Source of the DNA: Burkholderiales bacterium
Lineage (GTDB): Bacteria; Pseudomonadota; Gammaproteobacteria; Burkholderiales; Ga0077523
Assembly (NCBI GenBank): GCA_019745565.1
Contig: JAIESW010000016.1
Location: 124,001 to 188,000 of the forward strand
Length of the DNA stretch: 64,000 bases
Direction of reading: 5' to 3'
Shown here: one piece after another, positions 45,245-53,945 of the stretch
Layout of the letters: the number at the start of each line of letters is the position of its first letter
Position numbering within the stretch: the first letter of the stretch is position 1
Position numbers and translations under genes: made by a program
The notes under the pieces: model-generated
Told to the model about the DNA's origin: nothing
The model's database searches: none
What the model saw: only the letters and a program-made list of their open reading frames with translations

Positions 45245-46249
45245 TCAGGCAGCGGCCGCCGCGCTCTTGGGCGCTCGGACCAGGTTGACGAGCGGCTCGC
45301 CGCGGGCGAGGCGGTCGAGGTTGCCGGCCATGATGCGGCAGCGGCGCTCGAGGAGCGCGTCGGTCCACGCTGATGCGTGGGGCGTCATGATCACATTGTC
45401 CAGTTCGTGGAACGGGAAACGCGACGGTCGCAGCGTCGGCACCTCGTGCCCGGTCTGCGGCGGATAGTCGTACCAGGTGTCGATCACGGCGCCGCCGATG
45501 CGGCGGTCGCGGCAGGCCTCGAACAGTGCCTGCTCGTCCACCGTGCGGCCGCGGCCCACGTTGATCAGCACCGCGTCCCGCTTCATGTTCGCGAAGGCGG
45601 TCGCGTCGAACAGGCCGCGCGACTTCTCGTCGAGCGGCAATGCAGACAGCACGAAGTCCGACTCGCCGAGCAGTTCGTGGAACCGATCCATCCTTTCGAT
45701 TCGCTCGGCCCAGCCGTCGGCCGGCTTCGGCGTGCGGTTCACCGCGATCACGCGCATGCCGAAGGCATGCGCGCGCTTCGCGACTTCGCGCCCGATGCGG
45801 CCGTAGCCCACGATGCCCAGTGTCCTCCCGAAGACCTCGCCGTGGGTCGCAGCCGGCCCGGCGAGCCACGAACCCCACCACCGGCCGTGGCGCAGTTCTG
45901 CATCCATGCGGCGCATGCGGATGCGCCATTCGAGCATCGCTGCCAGCACGTACTCGGCGATGCCGATCTCGTGCTCGTAGGCGTTGCAGACCGAGGCCGC
46001 GGGCGGTACCGCATCGAACACGATGTCGTCGGTCCCCGCGCCGGGCAACTGGATGAGGCGCAGCTTCGGGGCCGGCGGGAACGACGCGGGCCAGTTCATG
46101 GATATCACGGCGTCGGCGTGAGCCAGCGCCCGGGCGAACGCGGCCGAGTCCGTGTGGTCGGCGACGGTCCAGGTCCAGTGGGTCGTCAGGAGGCGTTTGA
46201 GCGCTTCGAAACGACCGTCGTTGTCGATGGTTTTTAGAACGAGGAGCAC
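45245..46249 (-). CDS. D-2-hydroxyacid dehydrogenase (glyoxylate/hydroxypyruvate reductase type)
   Basis: This 334-residue NAD(P)-dependent reductase has the cofactor loop TLGIVGYGRIGREVA, LPLDEKSRGLFDA, NVGRGRTVDEQAL with the substrate Arg, AVIDTWYDYP and the catalytic histidine in MTPHASAWT. Substrates in this family are 2-oxo acids. The start is GTG at 46249, which gives a normal N-terminal substrate domain. It probably shares a transcript with the downstream hydratase-like gene. Confidence 0.9.
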   Translation of the reverse strand: MLLVLKTIDNDGRFEALKRLLTTHWTWTVADHTDSAAFARALAHADAVISMNWPASFPPAPKLRLIQLPGAGTDDIVFDAVPPAASVCNAYEHEIGIAEYVLAAMLEWRIRMRRMDAELRHGRWWGSWLAGPAATHGEVFGRTLGIVGYGRIGREVAKRAHAFGMRVIAVNRTPKPADGWAERIERMDRFHELLGESDFVLSALPLDEKSRGLFDATAFANMKRDAVLINVGRGRTVDEQALFEACRDRRIGGAVIDTWYDYPPQTGHEVPTLRPSRFPFHELDNVIMTPHASAWTDALLERRCRIMAGNLDRLARGEPLVNLVRAPKSAAAAA

Positions 46250-46627
46250 AAGTGGGTTTGAAGCAGCGGCGAAGTGCCCCGCAGTGTATGCGGCCGTCCC
46301 ATGATTTCAAGGGTGCAGCCGGGGGGCGATGACCAGTTGAACCTCACGAATCGATAGATTTCGTGCAAAATGGCCCGTCATGTCGTCCATCATTGTCGCG
46401 ACTGGTCCGCAGCCGCGGATTCCGGTCTGGGGTTAGATATGGAATAACAATACGTTAAACCCAGGCACGCACCCCGCTTCCTGCCGTGGAATAGAGAACG
46501 CGCAGGTGGTAGTTCTCAAGTTATCCTCATGCACTGGTTCGACGGCACGCGACGCCGTTGCCGACGCGAGTCCCGCCACAGCAGCTTTTCCGCCCGTCCC
46601 CCAAGTCACGAACAAGGAGAGTCACAG
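46250..46627. other. 378-nt divergent intergenic region
   Basis: No coding capacity is supported here. It holds an A/T-rich patch at about 46433-46457 (GATATGGAATAACAATACG), a CACGAA/TTCGTG dyad at 46344-46364 and a GAGAAC/GTTCTC dyad (about 46494-46517). It presumably contains the promoters of the divergent hydroxyacid dehydrogenase and DUF3467 genes, but I could not fix hexamers with confidence. Confidence 0.5.
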
Positions 46628-46927
46628 ATGGCAAAATCGCCCGCCGAAGAAGGCGCGAAACCCGCTGAACAACCGCAGGCCCCGAAGGTGCGGTGGGATA
46701 CTCACAGCCTCAAGAGCACGTACGCGAACTTCTGCAACGCGACGAGCACCCGCGAGGAAGTCGTGCTGAATTTCGGCGTCAACCAGAACTGGGATCGCAT
46801 GTCCGGCGAAGTCGAGATCGAACTCGATCACCGCATCATCCTGAGTCCGTTCGCGGCCAAGCGACTTTCCGACCTGCTGCAGAAGCTGATGGCCGAATAC
46901 GAGAACCGCTACGGGGAATTGAAGTGA
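46628..46927 (+). CDS. DUF3467-family small protein
   Basis: This 99-residue protein has a disordered, Lys/Pro-rich start (MAKSPAEEGAKPAEQPQAPK). A compact beta-helix domain follows with VRWDTHSLKSTYANFCNATSTREEVVLNFGV, VEIELDHRIILSPFAAKRL and a C-terminal helix. YANxxxxxxxxxEVxLxFG and the LSPxxAKRL ending are the DUF3467 pattern. The function is unknown. An AAGGAGAG ribosome site lies 6 nt before the ATG. It is followed after 22 nt by a GAF-HlyD fusion protein. Confidence 0.85.
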   Translation: MAKSPAEEGAKPAEQPQAPKVRWDTHSLKSTYANFCNATSTREEVVLNFGVNQNWDRMSGEVEIELDHRIILSPFAAKRLSDLLQKLMAEYENRYGELK

Positions 46928-46949
46928 CCCATCGCACATTCCGGTCGCG

Positions 46950-48803
46950 ATGACCCAGCCCCAGCCCGATTTCGAGCCGGTCGTCGGCCCACAGGTCGAC
47001 GAGCCGGCTGAAGAAGCCGCCCTGTGGGCGGCTTTTTCGTCGGCGTGCACGGGCGAGGCCGCCGCCGGTCCGTGGGCCCGACTGCAGGCGCGCCGCATGC
47101 GCAGCGCGCGCGCCTGCGCCGTCTTCCGGGTCGTGCAGGACGGCATGATGCTGGTGGCGGCGTGGCCCGATTCGGACACGCTGCCGGGCGATCTCTCCGA
47201 GAGCGCACGCGAGGGCGTGCAGCAGGGCATCGCCCTGGTGCGCTCCGCCGCGCGCGGTTTCCATCTGGTCTGCCCCCTGAGCGGGGACGACGGCTGGGTC
47301 GCCACGGTCGAAGTGGCGCCCTTGTCGGCGCCCGCTCTGCAGGGCACGCTCGATATGCTGCACTGGGGCGTGGGCTGGCTCGAGGCGGCGCGCGCCCGCG
47401 GCGTCGCGCACACGGCGACGGTCCAGGCTGAACGGCTCGAACTGGCGGCGCGGCTTGCCGAGAACGTGGCGCGGGAGAGCGACGCCAAAGCCGCATCGAC
47501 GGCGCTCGCCGCCGGCATCGGCGCAGCGTTCGGCGCTTCGGCCGTGTCGGTCGGCGTTCTGCGTCGCGGCTCGCTTTCGGTGCGAGCGCAATGGCAGAAC
47601 CCGGACGCTCCGGAAACGCTGGGCACCGATTCCGTCGACGCGGTTCCGGACGGTCCGCCGCCGCTGGTCGACATCACGCCGGCGCTCCAGAGTGTGCTCG
47701 AAGTCGGGCGCGCGATGAGTGTCGAACGGCACGAGCCGGTGCCCGACGGCGAGCCGGAACGCAGTCCGGCGCCCATCGAACTGCTGGCGACGCATGCGCA
47801 CGTGTGCGCATTGCCGCTCCCGGGGCCCGAGGCTCCCGCCGGTGCGATCCTGGTGGAACGCACGGTCGGGGAGCCGTTCTCCCACGACGAGGTGGCGAGC
47901 CTCGAGACCATCGCACTGCAGGCCGCACCCCTGATCGAAGCGAAGCCGCTGGCGCGGCCGGTCACGGTGACGCGCGAACGGCGCGCCTTCGTCGCGCTGT
48001 TCGGGCCGGTGCGCATGAAACTGAAGCTGACACTCATCGCGCTGCTGACGCTCGGCCTGGTCATGCTCGGCGCCACGGGCCCCTACGCTGTCCCGGTCGA
48101 AGGTGTCGTGGAAGGACAGGCCCCGCGCACCCTGCTGGCGCCCTTCAGCGGTGTGCTGGGCGAAGTCGCCGTGCGCAAGGGCGATGCCGTCCGTCGCGGC
48201 CAGTTGGTCGCGCGCATGGACGACAGCGAACTCCTCCTGGAGCGCGATCGCCTCGCGGCCGAGCGCAACCAGCTCGCACAGATCACTCGCGAGGCGCGCG
48301 AGATCCGCGATCGCGTGGCGACCGAATCGCTGGATTCAAAGGTGAAGGAAGTCGATTCGCGGCTGCGCACGGCCGAGGAGCGGCTCGCGCGCACCCGTAT
48401 CGTTAGTCCAACCGACGGCGTGGTCGTGGGGGGAACCGCCTTGAACGCGAGCGCCGCGCGGGTGGAAGCCGGCGCGACGCTGGTGGAGATCGCTCCGGTC
48501 GATAGCTACCGTCTGGTGCTGTGGGTCGACGAACGGGATCTCTCGCTGTTGCGCGAGGGGCAGGCCGGCGCCATCGCCCTGCCGGGGGAGACGTCCACTC
48601 TCGGGTTCACGGTGAAGCGTCTGGCCGGTGTGTCGACGCTGCGTGCCGGCCACAACCGTGTTCGCATCGAAGCACAACTGCAGGACGTGAGCGAGCGCAC
48701 CCGGCCCGGGGTCGAGGGCACCGGCACCATCGACGTCGGCAAGCGCAAGCAGGTGTGGATCTGGTGGCGCACGCTGCAACGGGATCTCGAAACCTGGCGC
48801 TGA
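46950..48803 (+). CDS. GAF domain-HlyD-type membrane fusion protein hybrid
   Basis: This 617-residue protein has a cytoplasmic N-terminal part with a GAF-like domain (about residues 160-330, e.g. AASTALAAGIGAAFGASAVSVGVLR and ILVERTVGEPFSHDEVASLETIA). One membrane helix follows (LTLIALLTLGLVMLGATG, about 360-378), then a periplasmic HlyD adaptor: APFSGVLGEVAVRKGDAVRRGQLV (lipoyl half), a coiled coil (ERDRLAAERNQLAQI, DSKVKEVDSRLRTAEERL), and TRIVSPTDGVVVGG. The adaptor is normally paired with an exporter, but none is adjacent. It may assemble with a distant transporter and sense a small ligand through the GAF domain; that is inference. Confidence 0.85.
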   Translation: MTQPQPDFEPVVGPQVDEPAEEAALWAAFSSACTGEAAAGPWARLQARRMRSARACAVFRVVQDGMMLVAAWPDSDTLPGDLSESAREGVQQGIALVRSAARGFHLVCPLSGDDGWVATVEVAPLSAPALQGTLDMLHWGVGWLEAARARGVAHTATVQAERLELAARLAENVARESDAKAASTALAAGIGAAFGASAVSVGVLRRGSLSVRAQWQNPDAPETLGTDSVDAVPDGPPPLVDITPALQSVLEVGRAMSVERHEPVPDGEPERSPAPIELLATHAHVCALPLPGPEAPAGAILVERTVGEPFSHDEVASLETIALQAAPLIEAKPLARPVTVTRERRAFVALFGPVRMKLKLTLIALLTLGLVMLGATGPYAVPVEGVVEGQAPRTLLAPFSGVLGEVAVRKGDAVRRGQLVARMDDSELLLERDRLAAERNQLAQITREAREIRDRVATESLDSKVKEVDSRLRTAEERLARTRIVSPTDGVVVGGTALNASAARVEAGATLVEIAPVDSYRLVLWVDERDLSLLREGQAGAIALPGETSTLGFTVKRLAGVSTLRAGHNRVRIEAQLQDVSERTRPGVEGTGTIDVGKRKQVWIWWRTLQRDLETWR

Positions 48804-48871
48804 CCGGGTTCACACTGATCACGGTGGTCCGTCATTTCCACGATCGCAGGTGAGCGTGGGGCGCGCGCGTT

Positions 48872-48877
48872 TACAAT
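48872..48877 (+). promoter_or_regulatory. Candidate -10 box for the RraA-family gene
   Basis: TACAAT lies 36 nt before the GTG at 48913. Transcription from here would start inside the longer possible reading frame, which argues for the shorter start. Confidence 0.35.
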
Positions 48878-48912
48878 GGCGGTCTCTTGGCAATCGATGC
48901 AATCGCCTTCCG

Positions 48913-49587
48913 GTGAATCCGACGCGCCCGCTTTCCGATCCCACGCTCGAGCCGTTCCTGGCGACCAGCGTGGCGGCGTTGTCCGATGCGGTGGATGCCG
49001 TCGTTGGGAGGTCCGGTTGCATGCTGGGCGGCATGCGACCGATCGTGGAGGGGGCCTTCGTCGGCCGTGCCGCGACGGCGCTGCTCCGCCCAGCGCCGCG
49101 TGAAGCGGCCACGCGCGAGGCTTCGTTGCGCGATTCCGTCGGCATGATCGACGAATCCCTGCCCGGCGAGGTCGGCATCATCGTGCTGGAAGACGGTCTC
49201 GACGTGGCCGGTCTGGGCGGGCTGATGGCGGTGGCGGGCCATGCGCGCGGCATGGCCGCGATCGTCTGCGACGGGGCGGTGCGCGACCTCGACGAACTTC
49301 GCGCCATCGGACTGCCCATCTATGCCCGCAACGTATCGCCGGCGGCGTCGGTCGGCCGGCACCTGAGCGTGGGGCGTCAAGTGCCGGTGACCTGCGCCGG
49401 CGTGCCGGTGCAGCCGGGCGACATCGTGGTCGGCAACGACGACGGTGTGGTCGTGGTGCCGCAGGAGCACGCCGAAGCCGTGGTGAAATACGCGCTCGAC
49501 ATCGAAGCGCGCGAAGCGCGCATGGTGCCGCTGATCCGCGAGCAGCGCGGATTGCGCATCGTCGCCGAAAAATTCAATCGCGGGTAG
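48913..49587 (+). CDS. RraA-like/HMG aldolase family protein
   Basis: This 224-residue protein of the RraA, 4-hydroxy-4-methyl-2-oxoglutarate aldolase and oxaloacetate decarboxylase group has VAALSDAVDAV, the GEVGIIVLEDGLD and GGLMAVAGHARGMAAIVCDGAVRDL stretches with the conserved Asp-Gly-x-x-Arg-Asp, and PGDIVVGNDDGVVVVP. Members with the DGxxRD motif are usually metal-dependent aldolases or decarboxylases acting on 2-oxo dicarboxylates rather than RNase E inhibitors. The start at GTG 48913 fits a TACAAT box upstream; a GTG at 48850 is an alternative adding 21 residues. Confidence 0.85.
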   Translation: MNPTRPLSDPTLEPFLATSVAALSDAVDAVVGRSGCMLGGMRPIVEGAFVGRAATALLRPAPREAATREASLRDSVGMIDESLPGEVGIIVLEDGLDVAGLGGLMAVAGHARGMAAIVCDGAVRDLDELRAIGLPIYARNVSPAASVGRHLSVGRQVPVTCAGVPVQPGDIVVGNDDGVVVVPQEHAEAVVKYALDIEAREARMVPLIREQRGLRIVAEKFNRG

Positions 49588-49674
49588 GATGAAACAGCCC
49601 CCACGCTTCCTTAGGGGGGCGCGTCAGCGGCTCAAGGTGGCCCGGCGCCACTGACTTTCCCTCGGAGTCGATTC

Positions 49675-50721
49675 ATGAGAACCATCGATCTGCGCAGCGA
49701 CACCGTCACCAAACCTTCCGAGGGCATGCGCGCCGCCATGGCTGCAGCCGACGTCGGCGATGACGTCTACGGAGAAGACCCGACCGTCAATCGCCTCGAG
49801 GCGCGGCTGGCGGAGATGCTCGGCAAGGAGGCCGCGATCTACGTCGCGACCGGCACCCAGAGCAACCTGATCGGCCTCATGTCCCATTGCGAACGCGGCG
49901 ACGAATACATCGTCGGCCAGCAGGCGCACACCTACAAGTACGAAGGTGGCGGTGCAGCGGTGCTGGGCAGCATCCAGCCCCAGCCCATCGACAACGAACC
50001 CGACGGGACACTCGATCTCGGCAAGGTGGCCGCCGCGATCAAGCCGGACGATTCGCACTTCGCGCGCACGCGCCTGCTCGCCCTGGAGAACACCGTGGGG
50101 GGCAAGGTGATCCCGCTCGCCTACATCGCGGAAGCGGAAAAGCTGGCGCGCTCGCGGGGCTTGAACATGCATCTGGACGGCGCGCGCCTGTTCAATGCCG
50201 TCGTGAAGCTCGGCATCCGACCGACCGAGATTGCGCGCCACTTCGACACCGTGTCGGTGTGTCTGTCCAAGGGGCTCGGTGCGCCGGTCGGGTCCGTGCT
50301 GGTCGGTTCGAAGACGCTGATCGATCGCGCACGGCGCTGGCGCAAGGTGCTGGGCGGCGGCATGCGCCAGGCGGGGCTGACGGCTGCGGCCGGACTCTAC
50401 GCGCTCGACCACAACATCGAGCGTCTCGCCGAAGACCACGCCAACGCGCGCGCACTCGCGGAAGCGCTGGGGAGCATCGACGGCGTCAAGATCGACCCCG
50501 CCCTGGTGCAGACGAACATGGTGTTCATGAGCGTCGCGCCCGATCGCGTCGGGTCGCTGCGCGAGCACCTCGCGCGCCGCGGCATGCTGATCTCGGCCTC
50601 GCCCACGGTGCGGCTGGTGACTCATCTCGATATCAGCCGCGACGATGTGACGGCCTTCGCCCAGGCGGTCCGCGAGTTCTTCAGCGAATCGCGCACGACC
50701 CGGGCACCGGCTCACGCCTGA
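49675..50721 (+). CDS. ltaE: Low-specificity L-threonine aldolase
   Basis: This 348-residue PLP fold-type I enzyme cleaves L-threonine or L-allo-threonine to glycine and acetaldehyde. It has IDLRSDTVTKPSEGMRAAM, GDDVYGEDPTVNRLE, TGTQSNLIG, HLDGARLFNA, the PLP lysine in VCLSKGLGAPVGS, and KVLGGGMRQAG. All are diagnostic. It has its own short leader with a small GC hairpin (GCCCCC/GGGGGC near 49598-49620). A hypothetical gene follows 22 nt later. Confidence 0.94.
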   Translation: MRTIDLRSDTVTKPSEGMRAAMAAADVGDDVYGEDPTVNRLEARLAEMLGKEAAIYVATGTQSNLIGLMSHCERGDEYIVGQQAHTYKYEGGGAAVLGSIQPQPIDNEPDGTLDLGKVAAAIKPDDSHFARTRLLALENTVGGKVIPLAYIAEAEKLARSRGLNMHLDGARLFNAVVKLGIRPTEIARHFDTVSVCLSKGLGAPVGSVLVGSKTLIDRARRWRKVLGGGMRQAGLTAAAGLYALDHNIERLAEDHANARALAEALGSIDGVKIDPALVQTNMVFMSVAPDRVGSLREHLARRGMLISASPTVRLVTHLDISRDDVTAFAQAVREFFSESRTTRAPAHA

Positions 50722-50743
50722 GCCGGCTGGCGCCGCGCACCCC

Positions 50744-51253
50744 ATGGGGAGTCGCTGCACCGAACCGATCACGCGCCGCGACCTGAAGCGCATCGCGGGC
50801 GTTGCTCGCCGCGAACGGCAGGACTTCTTCCGGCTCAACCCGGCGTGGGCGCTGCTGTACGGCAAGAGGCTGCTGTGCGTGGGACTTGCGGGGGAAGCGG
50901 GTGCGCACGCGGTGAACGGCGTGACCGGCTTCGAGCGCTTCGAAGTGTGGAACTTCTATGCGGTGCATCCCGATGCGGCATTTCCGCCCCATCGCAAGGC
51001 GCGCGAGGACTACGGCGATTCGCACTTCGGGCGCGATCCCGCGCTGCCCGACAGCTTCAAGGGCCGGGCGGTGGACGTGCAGGGGCGCAGCATCGAGGCG
51101 AAGCCCGGCGACGATCCGGTGGCGGCGCTGCAGCGCTATCTCCGTACGAAATCCACACCCACTGCGGCCGAACTCGCTCGGCAGAACATCGTGCTGCTGG
51201 AGCCCGATGCTCTGCTCGGCTTCGAGGCCTGGCCGACGCTCATCGCGGCATGA
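50744..51253 (+). CDS. Conserved-looking hypothetical protein
   Basis: This 169-residue soluble protein has no signal peptide or membrane helix. It contains RRDLKRIAGVARRERQDFF, YGKRLLCVGLAGEAG, FERFEVWNFYAV and a proline-rich middle. The balanced composition and codon bias argue that it is real. No family is recognised. It lies between threonine aldolase and the DegP/Q-type protease, close enough to share a transcript with either. Confidence 0.65.
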   Translation: MGSRCTEPITRRDLKRIAGVARRERQDFFRLNPAWALLYGKRLLCVGLAGEAGAHAVNGVTGFERFEVWNFYAVHPDAAFPPHRKAREDYGDSHFGRDPALPDSFKGRAVDVQGRSIEAKPGDDPVAALQRYLRTKSTPTAAELARQNIVLLEPDALLGFEAWPTLIAA

Positions 51254-51266
51254 ACCGGACGATATC

Positions 51267-52616
51267 GTGAAGTCCTGGCGCGCCTGGGCCGTCGCATGCC
51301 TCTTCGTGCTCGGACGCGGCACGGCGCTGGCCGGGATCCCGCCGGTCGCTGCGGACGGCCAGGTACCGACGTTGGCGCCGCTGTTGCAACAGGTGACCCC
51401 GGCAGTCGTCAACATCGCCGTGCTCGCCGGCAACGCGGAATCCGAGAATCCGATGATGCGGGACCCGTTCTTCCGGCGGTTCTTCGGGGCTCCGGAACAG
51501 GCGCGGCCGCAGGTGAGCGCCGGGTCCGGTGTGATCGTCGACGCGAAGAACGGCTACGTGATCACGAACCATCACGTCATCAAGAATGCACGCGAGGTGA
51601 TGGTGACGACCAAGGACCGCCGCCAATTCCAGGCGCGTGTACTCGGTTCGGATGCCGGCACCGACATTGCGCTGCTGCAGATCGATCCGCAGGATCTGGT
51701 CGCGCTCAGGTTCGGCGACTCCGATGCGATGAACGTCGGCGACTACGTGCTGGCCATCGGCAATCCGTTCGGTATCGGCCAGACCGTGACGTCGGGCATC
51801 GTGAGTGCACTCGGACGATTCGGCATCAACACCGAAGGCTACGAGGACTTCATCCAGACCGACGCGTCGATCAATCCCGGCAATTCGGGCGGTGCGCTCG
51901 TGAACTTGAAGGGCGAGCTGATCGGCATCAACACCGCCATCATCGGGCCGGCCGGCGGCAACGTCGGCATCGGCTTCGCAGTGCCCAGCAACATGGCGCA
52001 GAAAGTGGTGGCGCAACTCGCCCGGTTCGGCGAGATGCGTCGCGGCCGATTCGGCGCCACCGCGCAGGACGTGGTACCGGACATCGCAAGAGCGCTCAAC
52101 GTGACGCCCTACGAAGGCGCGGTGATCGTCGACATCGTCAAGGACGCTCCCGCCGAGAAGGCCGGACTCCGGCGCAACGACGTGGTGCTGGCGTTGAACG
52201 GTCGGTCCGTGCGCGGTTCCGGTGATCTGCGCAACCAGATGGGACTGATCCCCGTGGGCGATACCGCGGAATTGCGTGTGCTGCGCGACGGCAAGGCGAT
52301 CGTGCTGCGCGTGACCATCGAGGCCGCGCGCACAAGTACGGCCACGGGCCGTCAGACAGTACCCGAACTGTCCGGCGCGCGCGTCGGCAATCTCGAGCGC
52401 GGCGGGCGTTCCGAAGCGGTCATCGTCGTCGAAGTCGATCGGGCCAGTCCCGCGTGGAACCATGGGCTGCGGCCCGGTGATCTGATCATCGGCGTCAACC
52501 GCCGCAAGGTGCGCGACACCAACGAGTTGCTCGCTCAGCTGCGCGGCGTCGAGCGGCCGCTCGTCCTCAATCTGCTGCGCGGAGACTTCGGCATCACACT
52601 CGTGATCCGCACCTGA
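51267..52616 (+). CDS. Periplasmic DegP/DegQ/MucD-type serine protease (S1C, two PDZ)
   Basis: This 449-residue trypsin-like protease has an N-terminal signal peptide (WAVACLFVLGRGTALAG). The catalytic triad is His in YVITNHHVI, Asp in SDAGTDIALLQI and Ser in NPGNSGGALVN. Two PDZ domains follow (AVIVDIVKDAPAEKAGL and VVEVDRASPAWNHGLRPGDLIIG). It degrades or chaperones misfolded envelope proteins. The start is GTG at 51267, which makes a complete signal peptide. It is followed 3 nt later by an FkbM-type methyltransferase gene. Confidence 0.93.
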   Translation: MKSWRAWAVACLFVLGRGTALAGIPPVAADGQVPTLAPLLQQVTPAVVNIAVLAGNAESENPMMRDPFFRRFFGAPEQARPQVSAGSGVIVDAKNGYVITNHHVIKNAREVMVTTKDRRQFQARVLGSDAGTDIALLQIDPQDLVALRFGDSDAMNVGDYVLAIGNPFGIGQTVTSGIVSALGRFGINTEGYEDFIQTDASINPGNSGGALVNLKGELIGINTAIIGPAGGNVGIGFAVPSNMAQKVVAQLARFGEMRRGRFGATAQDVVPDIARALNVTPYEGAVIVDIVKDAPAEKAGLRRNDVVLALNGRSVRGSGDLRNQMGLIPVGDTAELRVLRDGKAIVLRVTIEAARTSTATGRQTVPELSGARVGNLERGGRSEAVIVVEVDRASPAWNHGLRPGDLIIGVNRRKVRDTNELLAQLRGVERPLVLNLLRGDFGITLVIRT

Positions 52617-52619
52617 AAA

Positions 52620-53396
52620 GTGTCCCGATACCATGTACCGCCGCTCACCGCGCCCGAGGGCCGCGCGTTTCTGTGGGACTACCTCATCAATCACGTCGCG
52701 CTGGACAAGGCCGACGCCCGGGCCAACGGCGGCGAACTCGACTTCCTGGGCTTCTGCGTAGGGCACTTCGCCCGTTCGCACGCGCAGCTCCTCCAGGATC
52801 TCTTCGTCCTGTACCGCACCGGTTGCCGGCACGACGGCTTCTTCGTGGAGTTCGGAGCCACCAACGGTGTGGATCTGAGCAACACGTGCCTGCTCGAACG
52901 CGAGTACGGGTGGAAGGGCATCCTCGCCGAGCCGTTTCCGGTCTGGCATCCGGCATTGGCCGCCAACCGGACCGCAACGATCGATCATCGGTGCGTGTGG
53001 TCGGCGAGCGCGGGCAGACTCTCGTACGTCGCCTCGTCGGCGCCCGAGCTTGCGGGTCTGCGCGCGCGCGCCGCCGGCGATACCCACACCGAGCGCCGGA
53101 TGCGCGATGCCGGGGAGATCGAGGTGGAGACCGTGTCGCTGCTCGATCTGCTCGAGCAGCATGAAGCCCCCCGCGATATCGACTATCTGTCGGTGGACAC
53201 CGAAGGCAGCGAACTGGACATCCTCGCCGCGTTCGATTTCTCGCGTTACCGGATCCGCATCGTTTCCGTCGAGCACAACTACATGGACGCTACGCGCGAC
53301 GGCATCCGGCAGGTGCTCGAGGCGAACGGGTACCGCCGCGAACTGGAACAGTTCTCCAACTGGGACGACTGGTACGTCCGACCCGACCTCTTCTGA
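52620..53396 (+). CDS. FkbM-family SAM-dependent methyltransferase
   Basis: This 258-residue protein has the FkbM methyltransferase core. The SAM-binding loop is GFFVEFGATNGVDLSNT, followed by YGWKGILAEPFP, IDYLSVDTEGSELDIL and IVSVEHNYMD. FkbM-type enzymes methylate hydroxyls on sugars and natural products, and many occur in surface-polysaccharide loci. No such locus is visible here, so the substrate is open. The start is GTG, only 3 nt after the protease stop, so the two may be translated together. Confidence 0.87.
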   Translation: MSRYHVPPLTAPEGRAFLWDYLINHVALDKADARANGGELDFLGFCVGHFARSHAQLLQDLFVLYRTGCRHDGFFVEFGATNGVDLSNTCLLEREYGWKGILAEPFPVWHPALAANRTATIDHRCVWSASAGRLSYVASSAPELAGLRARAAGDTHTERRMRDAGEIEVETVSLLDLLEQHEAPRDIDYLSVDTEGSELDILAAFDFSRYRIRIVSVEHNYMDATRDGIRQVLEANGYRRELEQFSNWDDWYVRPDLF

Positions 53397-53422
53397 ATCA
53401 AGCAGCAGTGCCAACATTGCCC

Positions 53423-53632
53423 ATGAACATCGAAATCAACCCGGATCGGCTGTGGGATTCGTTGATGACGTTGGCCGAGATCGGCGCCACACCCAAGGGT
53501 GGTGTGCGGCGGCTCGCGTTGACCGAGCTCGACCGTCAGGCGCGTGATCTCATCATCCGCTGGTGTACGGAGGCGGGCTGCAACGTGCTCTTGCGGGCAA
53601 TGATGGAGCGCGCAGGGGTCGCGCACCGGTAG
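53423..53632 (+). pseudogene. Truncated N-terminus of an N-carbamoyl-L-amino acid hydrolase/hydantoinase-type M20 peptidase
   Basis: The first 55 residues (MNIEINPDRLWDSLMTL, IGATPKGGVRRLALTELDRQARDL, RWCTEAGCNV) match the N-terminus of AmaB/HyuC-type amidases, which are about 410 residues long. Similarity stops near 53587. The frame then runs 14 unrelated residues to a TAG, so more than 85% of the gene is missing, including all metal ligands. This is a deletion remnant rather than a functional small protein. Confidence 0.75.
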
Positions 53633-53945
53633 CGGGGCGAGCCACCCGGCAGCGAGTTCAGTCGGGCCGGATTTCGAGAATTCGATACTGGGCGCGAATG
53701 TATCGCCCCGTATTGGCGTCGATGCCGGGAACGTTGGACGGAAACGGAACGACGATGGGGGGCCGTAGCGGCACTCTACTGCCGTGCTCCTTCCTTTGCA
53801 CCGCAGATGTAAGGGACCAGAAAGGTAGCCGTGCCACATTCGCCCGGTTGCTCGGCGACAGCGGCCGGGGTTGGGCGTACCGATTTTTCCGCCGACCGGA
53901 GTCGCAGGGCGGCAGTTCGCATCATCCGCCCGAGCGTTCTCGCCG
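53633..53945. other. Intergenic region after the truncated amidase
   Basis: These 313 nt carry no recognisable gene, tRNA or strong terminator. The segment probably represents the scar of the deletion that removed the amidase gene plus the upstream region of the next gene. Nothing more can be supported. Confidence 0.4.
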
